Part shown: positions 12,106 to 23,980 of the stretch, piece after piece
How the letters are laid out: every line of letters starts with the position of its first letter
How positions within the stretch are numbered: the stretch's first letter is position 1
NCBI GenBank assembly: GCA_039881145.1
Contig: JAYKKI010000003.1
Coordinates: 6,345,501-6,409,500 of the forward strand
Length of the DNA stretch: 64,000 nucleotides
From: Druceiella hillmani
Taxonomy: Eukaryota; Arthropoda; Insecta; Lepidoptera; Hepialidae
Reading direction: 5' to 3'
The notes under the pieces: generated by a model
The model's database searches: none
What the model was told of the DNA's origin: nothing
What the model saw: the letters and a program-made list of their open reading frames with translations, nothing else
Made by a program: the position numbers and the translations under genes

Positions 12106-12118
12106 ATCCCACTTCTGA
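12106..12118 (-). other. Putative tRNA-Leu primer-binding site
   Basis: Directly next to the 5' LTR, the minus strand reads TCAGAAGTGGGAT. This is complementary to the 3' part of animal tRNA-Leu (ATCCCACTTCTGA before CACCA) but starts five bases inside the tRNA end. An offset tRNA-Leu primer site is, as far as I recall, known for the mdg3-type Gypsy elements. Confidence 0.6.
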
Positions 12119-12375
12119 TGTAAGAATTGAAAATCGAAAATTTAAATAGAATTAAAAGAGTGATTATATACGAGTGATACATAATACGCCTATAATTAAT
12201 TACTTTTACAGAGTATACGAGTATGTAAGTACGTAAGTAAAATACGTCCAGTCCGAACCGAGTCCCTTTCCGAAGTGCCACGCGTCGTAATCTCCCGCTT
12301 TAAGCTGCTCACCATCGCTCGCCTTGAAGTTGGATTCGGGAGAAGCGAGGACCGCAGCTTTTCTTCGCTCAACTC

Positions 12376-12380
<5 letters not shown>
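12119..12380 (-). repeat. 5' LTR of the Gypsy element
   Basis: A 262-bp copy of 6424-6685 with two differences. It is bounded by TG...CA and followed by a TA tract. Confidence 0.95.

Positions 12381-12421
<41 letters not shown>
12381..12421. repeat. TA microsatellite
   Basis: A (TA)n tract of about 40 bp separating the LTR from the right foldback arm. Confidence 0.9.
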
Positions 12422-12424
<3 letters not shown>

Positions 12425-12436
12425 TTGATATGAATT

Positions 12437-14270
12437 CATTATTTTTAAAAAATATAGTAAATAAAACTAAGTAAATTTACTAAAGGCCATCAATCATTCT
12501 AGACAAAACAAATGGTATACTGTAAGTAATAAAAATAGGTTTACGCTGGAACACGTTAAACCTTACTAAACACCTAGATACCTGTTATTTATAAACTATT
12601 ATGTGATGAATACAATGAATGGTGCGTTACATGACATTACGTAACTAGCATATAATTATTGTAATAATAATGGTCTCTATAATGGCCAATAGCCGTCCAA
12701 TGTTATTTAAGCATTTAACCTATCATTAAAGATAAAGCGAGACGAGGTACAAACAAAAAGTCTGTCTACCAATTTGCATACATAGCATGTTTCTTTTATT
12801 ATCATATTATTGTTAGCATATTTAAAGTTTTTGTTACAATTGATAAAATTAAATTTTACCTACGAAGGTCTTTTCAGATTTCATTGCATAACCCGAAATT
12901 TGAACGATATTCAAATAGATTCAGGGCACCTGGTAATTAATAGCTGTATATAAATTGCTGTTCTGTACTTATCTGGATTTTTATTAATATTTTGGGTTAA
13001 CTTTAGGGTTTATCTGCGTCAAATAATTGCATAATGTATTTAATTTTTGCAAAGTATGCGCTTTTAACGGCATTGGTTGCTATATGTTCACTTAAAAGAA
13101 GTAAAGAAACTCCACGAAATCATAACTGAGTTTTCATTATCCACTCTTTATTCGATAATATTCTCTATTCGTTTCCTAAATTATCTTGACATATTTCTAC
13201 GCAACGATGTAATTTTACGGTCAATACATCTCTCTTCCATTTAAATGCAGAAAGCAAGTTAGGTAATTATAGGTTAAAAAATAATTTGTTGTCTATGTCA
13301 AATGCAAAATATTTACTACACTTTAGTTCAAAATAAATTAACGTATTTAATGGGGCGTATAGACCATTCTTCTTTATTAACACTCTGTGTTTTCATCCTT
13401 GTATCTAAATGACTTTTTATTCAATTAATGTCAAGTCAATTAATGCCAGCCAAGTATGGCTGGAAGCTATTCTCTTCTAAAAAGAACGAGAAAAACGTAA
13501 AAGTGTACTCTAATAGTATATTGTAAGATTTACTGCAATTAAGGATTTCCTTTATTTAATTTTTGAGTGGCATGACAAAAAGTGTAATAGCAAAAAATAC
13601 AATGTTTGGGCATAGAATCATATTTCTTAGTTAGTTTTGACCTTCGGTATCGCTTATGTGGAAGAAATTGTTATTTCTGAAAAAATATTTTCAAAATCAG
13701 GACTTTTATTTGCTTAATGAGTAAATATACTAATATACTTGTATCAACACTCTTATTCTAAACGGAAAATACATGACCATTAAAATTCCACAGAGATCGT
13801 TATAGCAAGCATTATTGATAGTAAAAGAAGATAAAAAAAAATAAATTCGACTTTGCATTTAAAATATAAATTAGAAAGTGGGGATTAATTAAGGATACGA
13901 GTTATAATTCAAGTAATACTTTGAGTAAAAATTAACTTTTGTGTAAAAATTAACGGTTCATAATAACATTTTTATGCGTTGTTTTTAAAATTTAACAAGT
14001 AATTAATGTTTGGAACGAATGAAAGACCAATATTTTGCCCACTGAAAAACATTGTAAATAAGTACCTATAGAATCGCAAGTCGTTTCACGTTCGTTCGTA
14101 TGTCATCAAAATAATACCTTCAAAATAAGACGTAGGTCTCATTTTGAAGGTATTATTAGCTCATGACACATGGCACAAGCGGTGTTTTAAAAATAAAATT
14201 TAATATTAATAACTATAATAAAATATAAGTAAAGAATAATGTAAACAAAAATTTTTAGACAGTTTTCAAA
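12437..14270. repeat. Right arm of the ~10-kb foldback inverted repeat
   Basis: This is the reverse complement of 4224-5284. Between about 12782 and 13585 it carries roughly 0.8 kb that has no counterpart in the left arm. On either side the match resumes at GTATGCAAATTGG-like and CAATGTTTGGGCAT-like sequence, so the left arm suffered a deletion or the right arm an insertion. No coding sequence is evident in the extra piece. Confidence 0.85.
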
Positions 14271-14379
14271 AAAAATATTTCAAGAGTTATTTCTTTGTCG
14301 CGCTTGCAAGTATGCGTACACTGTAATTAGAATAGAAATCATTTCGTTTTAAAATGTATTTACTCTTACTTAAATTTGT

Positions 14380-14975
14380 TGTTCAAAGAAGCCACCTTAT
14401 TATGTTGAACGCTTGTATAATGCGGTGTCTCATTTCGGGTTCATTTTGCGATTTCTTGTGGAATACTATTTGTGTCATCCAGCCCCAAAAAAAATCTAGT
14501 GGGGATAGGCCGGGCGAGCGCGGAGGCCACTGTACAGAACCGAACCTATATATCCATTATTCGCCAAACAATTCTTGCAGACGGCACCTGATTTCACACA
14601 CAGTGTGGGGTGGAACACCATAATGATTAAATTACACATCTCGCAGTCTAACTAGTGGAATACTGTCTAAATATCGGCTGGGTAGACCGTTGAGCAACGC
14701 CAGATATCTTTCGCTATTCAAAGTGCTGTTAATGAAAACGGAGCCAATAATCGTATGCCGTGTATACTAGCCCACACATTAATGGTCCACCTTGATGAGA
14801 CAACTGGCATATGATAAATGAATGTCTACTTTTCTGCGACTAATGGTGAGAAATTCGTCGATTCTACATTCATTTTCATGTAAATAAACTTTCATCAGAC
14901 CAGATAACGTTTTTAATCCAACGAGGATTTTCACGACATATTTGTAAGGCGAATGTAGGAAAAGGAAAAGTTACA
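14380..14975 (-). pseudogene. Tc1/mariner-type (IS630 superfamily) transposase remnant
   Basis: On the minus strand the DDE domain of a Tc1/mariner-like transposase can be read in pieces. These are CRENPRWIKNVIWSDESLFT (first catalytic D in WSDES), VWASIHGIRLLAPF, FNHYGVPPHTVCEIRCRLQE (degenerate second D block), and VQWPPRSPGLSPLDFFWGW (third catalytic block, PLDFFWG). Stops and frameshifts separate the pieces, and the N-terminal DNA-binding part is not seen. It lies just outside the right foldback arm and ahead of the first lectin. Confidence 0.85.
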
Positions 14976-15990
14976 TTTGAGAACAAATACTTATTTTAGT
15001 ATAACATATTTTATATCTAAAAAATTTACGTACATATGCTTAACTTTATTATGTAGTAGTGTAGGTGTATGTCCTTGTATGGTTTGTTCTGCACATGACA
15101 TTTATAAGTGATTTTTAAATTTATCACAGTTTAATATCATTTTTCATTTATTTTATTTCACATTCCAGTTTACAAGGACCAAATATCGTATTTGCAAATA
15201 ATGTAAGCTCCAGTCTGTTTTCAGTCCTGAATAAATTTTCGACTCCTGTTTACTGATTAGTTTAAACTGTATGCCGAATGACGAGTAGTCAGAAAATTAA
15301 TTTTATTACAAAAAAAGTCGTTATTATCTGTTAATCGAAAGGTATATCTTAGCTTTATAAAAATAATATTGAAGTTATACTTCTTTAGGCGCGTTATGAA
15401 AAAATGATGAGAGTGAAATTTTAAGATTCGTCACACAAAAGTTACAGTATGAAGTTGCAGCGGTCGCAGTCTCGAAACAAAAGCTATTGGGCGCCATCGT
15501 CGCCTCTGTTCACTGTTTTCATATTCATAGTATTTATCCACATATTTTTAGTGTCTACATTCACACACGTGTTTTAGTTTCATATAAGTGCGATATATAT
15601 ATATATATGTGCTTATAATTTGGTAATTTTGACGAGAGAGAGAGTAACAAAAATTTATGAAAATTATTTTTGTCTCATAATATATCTATGTTTTTATATT
15701 CCAATTTCTACATCCTGGTTAAAACTGAGTTCAATTTATTTAGGATAATGTTCACAAAAAAAAGTTTTGTTATCAATAATCATTTAAATTAAAAGAAAAT
15801 ACATTTCATTACTTATGGTATGTTAAATAAACAACTTAACCATATAATACAGTCGGAATTTTAAAAATCATTCCGTTATGTATAAATAACAAATTAATAA
15901 TTCAAACACTGCTTTGTTCGGGGATAACCAATGGATTTCCGTATCTACCTTTGTGTGAACATTCATTTTAATATTAGGCTAGTGGTATGA
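14976..15990. other. AT-rich intergenic sequence upstream of lectin A
   Basis: No gene is seen. Short TA (about 15592-15607) and GA (about 15636-15646) runs are present. A T-rich GTTTTTCCC at 15996-16004 and GGGGATAACC at 15920-15929 resemble kappa-B half sites only weakly. Confidence 0.5.
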
Positions 15991-16019
15991 ATCAAGTTTT
16001 TCCCACTGTGGTCGGTAGG

Positions 16020-16055
16020 TATAAAAGTATGCCGCAGGAATTTTGTGCGTCAGTT
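16020..16055 (+). promoter_or_regulatory. Core promoter of lectin A (TATA box plus initiator)
   Basis: TATAAAAG at 16020-16027 is followed by TCAGTT at 16050-16055, the arthropod initiator consensus. The TATA-to-initiator A distance is 32 nt, the canonical spacing. Predicted transcription start is near 16052, giving a 25-nt leader before the ATG at 16077. Confidence 0.85.
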
Positions 16056-16076
16056 AGTGAGACTCCTGCGTGCAAG

Positions 16077-19000
16077 ATGTTATATTTCTTCCTTTTCCTC
16101 GTTGTCGCCGCTGCCGGTAAATGTGAGTTGAGTTTATTATCAATTTATGACTATTAAAACCTATATAAAGTTTAAAATATTTGTAGTGACAATTCAATCT
16201 CATCGTTCAGTTCGCAGAATTTTGATACATAATTCAATAAAACTTGTTAAGTAGTTAATAATTTAAAAGAGGATAGATCTTTTTATGGAACTAAAAATTA
16301 GCATAACCGGTCTAACAAGGATAAATGGTAATTTTGCTAGTGCATTATTTGATTACATTTGTTGGATACTATATAAATAGCGACATAATTAACGCGCCGT
16401 TATTTTTCTGCAGAATTCGAAAGACAGTGATTATTTTTTTAGGAAAAATGTTATTAGTAATAAAATAGAGATGACAAAATAGCGAGAGCCTTTATTTAAA
16501 GTCAAACTCATTGTAGTGAGAGACCTTTTGAAACAACATCTAGTGTGAATGAGTGATTTAAATAAAGCATTTGTAATTGGGGCCTAATGTTAATTATGAA
16601 GTAAAATCAGTATGGTCTTTATTATGTAGTTATAATAAGAATCTGTTTGTATTTAAACAACTTTTTGTTTAGAAACTTATTGAACATTCTCGTAAAATTA
16701 ATATAATAACAAATTTATTCTTAAGATTTGTTAATTTTAAACTTTTATTAAAAATTTTGTTATTACTAAGAGTATTACAAATATTAAAACTATTTCAATA
16801 TAGTTTCGTAAATATTTTTATGAATATAAGCATAAAGGTTAATTTTAAAGTAAAAATTAAACAAAAAGGAATTATCTCTTCATAACACATTTTCAACGTA
16901 GTTAAAAATGTCGAAAGAATTTTATTAATGTTTAAATGTTTAGAAATGAGAAAAATATTGATAGTTTTCATTCACGTGTTTGAATAGAATTATTGATATA
17001 GTCCACTTTATTCCATTATCTTTTTTATACATAAGGTTTTTAAAATATAGTTTAATAAATAAACGTGAATAATTTTCTTTACAGCTGTAGAAGTATCGAA
17101 TACTAAGTTCAAATTCTATAGAAATGACTATGATTTTACACCGGAGTTCGACTGCTTGTACAAAGTCCACACGTTGGCTAGAAAATGGGAAGACGCACGT
17201 GCTCAATGTCAAGCAGAAGGTGCTGAATTAGCTGCACCTGACACCGCAAATGAAGCCAATTATTTGCACGGTTTACTGTCTAAAATGCCAGTCGACGTAA
17301 CTGCCATTCATCTCGGTATCCACAGTCAATTTGCTAAAGGGTATTTCGTTTCATTAAGAGGTATGTTCAGTCTCCCAATCGTTTGTTTGATTCGAGCCAT
17401 CTGCACAATGTCTATTTATTATCCAAGTTTCATATTACATTATTTCCGTTATTTTTAAATCGCGGCTTAAAAAGAGTACTTTTAAATGTTGACTCTTTAC
17501 TATTCTTTACTATTTATTCTTTACTAGACTTAATTCGCAGATTAGATCCCGTGGAAAAGGTAAACAAAGGTGATAATTTAAAAAAAATTATGTTTCTTTA
17601 AATATATAATATCTTAACATTGGAAATGACTAAATAGCTTGAGAACGCAGAAACAACGGAACGATAGAAAGAAGCTTTGCCGTTCAGTAGATAGAGGTAA
17701 TCTGACATGTTGCCGTTTTGTCCTATTACAGACCTATTTGTATTTACTCTCATACTCAGGTACACGTCATTATCCGTCATATAACGGATTATTTTTATTT
17801 TATTTGCCAAGAAATATACAATGTGGGATAAAATATCTCATATCCATTTACTTAACACTGACAATATGCGTGCAAAAATTTACGGAGAACAGTTAAGTAA
17901 TTGAGATGTGAAAGTGAGATAATAAATAAAGAAACTCACCTTCTAATTTATGATATTTATAACAAAATTTTCAAAATTAAACGAATATATGAAAAAATAT
18001 TACAGCTGAAAATATAATCAAATACCGAAAAACCCAAACATTTTCATTGACTGTAAATAAGAACAGGATCGGATGTCATAGGATTAATTTTTTTTTATAC
18101 CGAACAATTTTCAGGCACTCCATTGGAACATATCTATCATGACTGGGAATACGGTGAACCCAATGACTCGGATAGAACGGAAGATTGCGTCACAATGACA
18201 CGCAATGGTAAGCTGAACGACGTAAAATGCGAACAGCATCATCCGTACATTTGTAAAAAATTGGCTAGCACGTTAAAAAACGAAAATACTAAGTGTCAAA
18301 CCTACGACATCGGTATGTAAAATTAAAATTTTATTATTACTTTAAGTCAAATTTATTTACACGAAAATTATTGAAAAGCAAACTTTAATTAAAATTTATA
18401 TTGTTTTTAAAATAAATTTAAAGATGAAGTTTAATTTCATATGTCATTTCGATTCGAAATATTTTTGAATAAATGTTGCTGTTAGCATTGTATTTTACTT
18501 TTAAGTAAACAAATTCATATGTTTTATTTTAGCATACGAGCCTAATGAATCAGGAGATAGATGTTACAAATTCCATGTTGAACCTAAGACTTGGAAAGAA
18601 GCATACATGATCTGCAAATCTGAAGGTTCATATTTGGTCGTAATGAACTCTGAGGCTGAATCAAATCACTTAATAAAGAAGTTTGATAAAGTATCCCGAA
18701 ATTATATTGTTGGTTTAACTGAGAAACACAAGTTCATGATAGGATTCCATGATATGTTACATGAAGGCGAATATAGGACTATATTTGGTGAGTACTTTTA
18801 CATTAAAGAGTTCAGTTCTAAATTTTGTTTTCCCAGTTAAATTGTCACAAATTGTTACATTAAAAAAATTTTTAGGAATAAACAACCTGCTAATCATAAG
18901 AATAATATTTAAAATGCAATCATTTTATTTGTAATCGAAAAAATTGGGGTTAATTTATTATTCACTAAAATTATAACAGATTCCCAAGAGGGTCATTGGC

Positions 19001-19424
19001 CAAAATGTATAATTTATTTCAAAGAATCCAAAGTGTTATTAATCATTTTTATTATTTTTTTTTATTTTATAAGACAGAACACAAGTTACAACAAGAGCTT
19101 CTTTTTTCAGTTGTATTTTTCGGCTATATAATCACAGTCATATTTGTTAACAAAGCGTGGAATTAGATTTGTTCACTGTTAATTTTCTCTTGCATATAGA
19201 TTGAAAATATTAGTCTATCCTCTTCATAATTTTATTTCAAACCTTTAATTTCAGGTCAAACCCTTAAAGAAGCCGGTTTTGAAAATTGGTGTCAAGGACA
19301 ACCAGATAATTACATCGGTAAACAGAATTGCGGGGCGATCCTCCATGACGGAACATTGGATGACGTCGAGTGCGACACTCCATACACGTTTGTCTGCGAA
19401 CGGGAAATTAAGCTGGAAACTTAA
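16077..19424 (+). CDS. Lectin A: secreted dual-CRD C-type lectin (immulectin-like)
   Basis: Five exons splice to a 314-residue protein: 16077-16122, 17085-17360, 18115-18312, 18533-18787 and 19255-19424. All introns are phase 1 with GT-AG ends. Exon 1 encodes a signal peptide (MLYFFLFLVVAAAGK). CRD1 (about residues 38-155) has the cysteines C57, C132, C146 and C154 and a complete mannose-type calcium site: EPN at 122-124, E130 and ND at 142-143. CRD2 (about 184-307) has C184 at its start and carries the galactose-type QPD at 274-276, but Q replaces E before the cysteine (QNC) and DD replaces ND. This order is common in lepidopteran immulectins, haemolymph lectins that bind microbial sugars and promote phenoloxidase activation and haemocyte responses. 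For exon 1 an alternative donor at 16117 is also phase-compatible; GTGAGT at 16123 matches lectin B. A polyadenylation signal AATAAA is at 19602. Confidence 0.93.
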
Positions 19425-19607
19425 AATATAATTAAACAGTTTATTCGGATAATTTTTAAATTATAAACCTGTGTTAGGAAGGTTTACTTCATAAAATTAG
19501 AGAGTAAAACCTTTAGCCGGAAAAAAATATTTGAATGAAGCGCTAGTCGTAATAATTTCATTTCTTAATGTAGTTTTTGTATTTGACTGTTTTAAGAAAA
19601 AAATAAA

Positions 19608-20589
19608 TATAAAAATCATAATCCCAAATTTGTATTTAATCAATAATTGTACAAAAGCAATAATATTTTTTTTTGAATAGCCTTGGTTTCGCAAGATGTA
19701 ATATTTTTATTGAATTACACTTGAAGAATTTGAAGTCCATCAAGGAAGAAACTTTTTGACAGCTCTATATTCATGCCATAGCAAAATATTGCTGTACAAT
19801 CTTATGTTAATTTTAGTATTAACTATGTTTAGTTTTCTCTTTTTTTAGAAAAATTGACGTGGATGATTTTATAGTGTATGAAGATAAGATAAATAAAAAA
19901 ATATCTAAGTATGTGTTGGAATACGCGTACAGAAGGATGCCGTAGTTGTCTATATATCCTGAAATTGTTGCGCAAGTAAATTAAATGACTGTATTTGAAA
20001 GTTCCAGTAAAATGATAATCAAATTATTTCCTATTTTTGCAACCCATGGCTGAAGAACTAGACGTCGCTCGTCACAGTGAAGCTTAATATGTTGTAAACG
20101 AGGTTAAGAAATAATAAATCAACACTTAGTTTCATACTAAAATATATATCTATTAATATATAACTCTATACACGAAAAAGACGTTCTTTCTCAGTTGATA
20201 TGAAGAGGGAGGTTCGTTAAAACATAACATTTTGCTACATATTAATTACTACATTATAATTATTACTTATACAATTTTATTTACTTGAATCTAAAATTGT
20301 AGAAACTATCAGGTTGTGACGATCAGAGAGACGTACAAAATGACATTATAAGTATTATTTTTTTTTACTACGAACGCCAAAAAATGCAAAATATTTTTTT
20401 GAGATCTTGTGAAATATACAGATATCAGTTGTTATTGAAATTTTCTGTGTTTAAATACATTATCAAAACTATTTTATGTATACGTAAATATCTCTTATGG
20501 ATCGCATTATTTAATTGCATTATTTTTAGAAAAAACCATTTTGGAAAACATTATATGTAATAACTTTTCTAGTATAATACACGCAAACA
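19608..20589. other. Intergenic, nothing recognised
   Basis: AT-rich sequence after the lectin A polyadenylation signal. No coding or repeat structure that I can identify. Confidence 0.5.
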
Positions 20590-20830
20590 CGTTATCTAGC
20601 AATTAATTTTCTTGAAATGTCGCATTAAAGTTAAATATAAACGAGTTTTAGTTCATTAAAGTATAAATAAGAGCTATTGATACATAAAGCTCGAATATTG
20701 AACTTTTTGTTGTTCCTAATGGAATAGAAAATTACAAATCAAGAGTCTAATACACTCCGTATGTTATTATACCTATATTATATTATTTTGGTAATATTTG
20801 AAAGCTGAATAGCAACATTTTTTTTTCGAT
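20590..20830 (+). repeat. Diverged duplicated block, copy 1
   Basis: Shares with 21486-21821 the blocks ATCTAGCAATT, GAATATTG(A/G)ACTTTTTGTTG, TTCCTAA(T/C)GGAAT, CAAATCA, TAATACAC and AATAGCAACATTTTT in the same order. A related fragment follows at about 20860-20990. Function unknown; it is probably a decayed dispersed repeat. Confidence 0.65.
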
Positions 20831-21485
20831 AAGACTTAATATTTGAATTGTGAAGGTTAAATATTAAAGCCATACTCTCAATAGATTAACCAAATAATTT
20901 TGAACAAACGAGCTTTTATATATACGTAAATATTTCTTATGGATTGCATTCCATAATACCATTTCTTTAAAAATTTACAGTCGTCATAACTTTTCAAGTA
21001 TGTAAGACAAATATAATGTATGTGTACTGAATTTGTCATAAATTTGTATTTTTCTTGAATTTATATTCATTACCTAATTTGCGACATATTTTTCAATTCT
21101 AACTATTTTCTTTCACTGTATAATTAGATGTAATTTTATTGAAAATTATAGCGAAAATTATTCAACAATTTCAGTATGAACGATTTTGTAAAGAAATAAA
21201 AATTTGTTCAAAATAGTTAATCAATTTACTAATATGCTGTTGTGGTTACCACAGAATTATCCCTATACTATTAAAAAATAAAAAAACACCGTGAACGTTC
21301 CATTGAAATCTATACAAAGAATTTATATTTCATATTTCTTCGAACTGCATTGTTATATACAAATTGAAAGGTATAAATGGCAAGAAATACGATTTTGCTT
21401 ATATTAGTTCACTAACCCCGCCAATCTAACATTCGAGGCAAGTCATATTCAACATTCTTATTGAATGAATATTCGTTTATAGTAC

Positions 21486-21821
21486 ACGATATCTAGCAAT
21501 TCATTTTATTAATTCATTTTCTTCGAATGTCGCATTAAAATTAAATATTAAATTCCTACTTACGACAAGTTACCCAAATAATTTGGTCTATAGAGTAATT
21601 AAATAAAAACAAGTAATTAATTAGAAGCGAGCTTTATTTCATTCAAGGTTTATTGGAAGCCTTTTGATACATAAAGCTTGAATATTGGACTTTTTGTTGT
21701 TCCTAACGGAATTTATATTTTCAAATCAATGGCTTAATACACTTTGTAGGTTATTATGCTTGCACTATATAAGTTTTGATAATATTTTAAATATAAATAG
21801 CAACATTTTTGTTCGATAGTT
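21486..21821 (+). repeat. Diverged duplicated block, copy 2
   Basis: Second copy of 20590-20830, about 0.9 kb downstream, with a short insertion after the GTCGCATTAAA block. Confidence 0.65.
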
Positions 21822-23440
21822 TTTTATTAATAAAGATAATCGTTTGCTGACATAGAGGGAAAGTTGTCATTCTTTTATTTTCCATATATTAGCTATAAAT
21901 ATTAGAAAACAATTGGTTTAAAGTCATTATCGAAATATTTATTTCAATATAACAAATGTGTAATATTTAAACCTGTACTTGACAATTTCGTTTCCTTTTT
22001 TCTCCTTTTAGTTAAAAGAAAAAAAAAACAGAAATTCATAAATTTTTACCAAGAAATTACTTATTTATTTCACCATGGGTATTTTCATTGCTTCTTCTTA
22101 AGGCTCACTCAAATTGAATGGCAAAATTTTAAATAATAATGATAAAATAAATAATTTGGAAAATTACTACTTTTCCGCTGCTTTCCACTGCCATTCCATA
22201 GAGAAAAAAATATTTTCCTTAAAAGCGAAATTAAATATAGATTTCATAAATAAAAGATATATGCAAATTAAATTGCAAAATACGTACAATAACAACTATT
22301 GTAGCGGTCTAATGCTTCAAGTTTTTGTCATCTTTACCAACATTAGTCATCTCCCAACGTCGAGCAAAGTTACAAGGACGTTCAATGAAAAATAAACACA
22401 GCACCTATTAAAATAACAAAAAAAATATACTTATTGTAGGATAATTATGTAAATATTTCATCCATAAATTTATGTTGTTCCAGCCAAATGATTTTAAATA
22501 AATAAGCACAGAAATATTAAAAGTATTTTTACGAATACAAACTAAATTTTAATTCTCTCGTCTTTCGGTCTTGATAATATCCTTATAGATAAAAGACGTT
22601 TTTAAGAAACCGTTATTAAAATTCTGATGGTCGTTGAAATTGTTAATAGTTTTAGTTATAATTTTATGCATCTTTTTTTCCGAACACGTGCACGAATCAA
22701 ATTTTGTTTACCTTGCTTAGAAATGTATGTCATTTTTGTAAGATTAAAAATTAAATTTTCGTGACTTTTAAACATATTGTAACATGTAATATAAAATTTA
22801 CATTGAAGTACAATTTGTTTGCGAAACATAATTATATATACTCACTAATTTTTTTCTACGAATATTGAAATTGAGGTTTGATTTCAAAACTTGAAATAAC
22901 GGCCAGATTAGAGAAATCTTTTGTGAATGTAACGTTTAATAAAATGTGAAACTGACGATTCAAAATCAAAGACCTATTTTTAGATGTTTCAAATTCATGT
23001 TTAATCTATACAGATGTACTGACTTTAACGACGTTTTGGAACGCATTCCTTAACATTAATATATCGACAGTATTATATACCGGAGGAGACGATACGGGAA
23101 ACGGCTATACGGTATTCTAGGGAAACAGCTATTCGCTAACAAAATTGCATCGTATTTTAGTATGATGGTATATTTCAAAAACCTGTCAAGCACGAATAGA
23201 ACTCGCACAACAACCATTCAATTCACATTCCGGCACTTGTAAATATTTAAGCGCATACAGTATTTATGTTAAACTACTGACAATTAATAATTTTTTACCA
23301 CATAAATTGATTGTAACGTTTTACATACTAAACTTTCACGGGCTTAAAACATGATGTATATTTTAAAAATTAAGAGATTTAGGGTAATCGCTGCAGTTTT
23401 CTTGTAATATTTTATTAAAATTTCACTAACTCTGTTTTTT
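21822..23440. other. Intergenic, nothing recognised
   Basis: AT-rich. A 93-codon frame at 22114-22395 resembles no family I know and has no supporting context, so I treat it as chance. Confidence 0.45.
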
Positions 23441-23476
23441 TCATGGTTTTTGGTTCAATAGTTTTGGAAATCAGGC

Positions 23477-23513
23477 GGCAGTGTGCCATATTTATTTTAT
23501 ATGGCACACTGCC
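23477..23513. repeat. 15-bp perfect hairpin
   Basis: GGCAGTGTGCCATAT at 23477-23491 pairs with 23499-23513 around a 7-nt loop. It sits at the start of a short direct repeat: GTTTTGG..TTCA(A)TAGTT..GGAA at about 23446 recurs at about 23566. Confidence 0.8.
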
Positions 23514-23699
23514 ATAGCTTCATTAAAACTTTTGCCTTGGCCTCTAAAAAACAATATTTCTTCATAGTTTTGGGTTCAGTAGTTCCGGAATCAAGGGGGA
23601 GTGAGAATACATTTTTGTATATTCTTCAGTATATCTTAAAATATATAATACCAAAAATTAAGGGAAAAATATTTCTGAGGCTCGCACAAGATAACTCTT

Positions 23700-23980
23700 C
23701 CAAACTATAATGACCCGCACTGTAAGGGATTAAAAAGAAATTTCGAGTACTTTCTTGACACACGCCCCCCTAAAATTTACAAACGAATATTTTCAAGTTT
23801 TCCTACGATATATGCGGGAAATAAAATACATTAAGTATTTTATTTCCGTTCCAAATTTCAAATTTCTACGTCAAGCAGTTTCTGAGAAAAACGGTTGTGG
23901 CGGACATGCCGACAGACACACAGACTGATTGACCTTATGAGTGTTTCATTTTCCTTTTAAGGTATGGAATCCTAAAAATA
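23700..23980 (+). repeat. Decayed dispersed repeat with TATGGAATCCTAAAAA tail
   Basis: Contains TTTCTGAGAAAAACGG, ACAGACACACAGAC and, at the end, TATGGAATCCTAAAAA. This combination (GAGAAA, a GACA run, then TACGGAACCCTAAAAA-like tail) is a familiar arthropod repeat tail. Related decayed tails occur at about 25110-25200 and, in reverse, about 57900-58000. Confidence 0.55.

Larger units (their letters stand above)
6424..12380 (-). mobile_element. Gypsy-type LTR retrotransposon, complete ends, defective coding
   Basis: A 5957-bp element lies in minus orientation: 5' LTR at 12119-12380, primer-binding site at 12106-12118, gag (11647 to about 10790), pol (10738 to about 7520), a tandem hairpin array (6842-7475) and 3' LTR at 6424-6685. 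Pol order is protease, RT, RNase H, integrase, as in Gypsy/Ty3 elements. The insertion is flanked by ATAT on both sides, compatible with a 4-bp target duplication but uninformative inside TA-rich sequence. The LTRs differ at 2 of 262 positions, so insertion is recent, yet gag and pol carry stops, frameshifts and a mutated RT active site. No env-like gene is seen. Confidence 0.93.

Noticed and set aside
15920..16004. Kappa-B-like sites (GGGGATAACC, GTTTTTCCC) upstream of lectin A
   Set aside because: Neither fits the insect Rel consensus well and no equivalent is seen before lectin B, so immune regulation cannot be claimed from them.
22114..22395. 93-codon frame
   Set aside because: No recognisable domain, AT-driven composition and no splice or promoter context.
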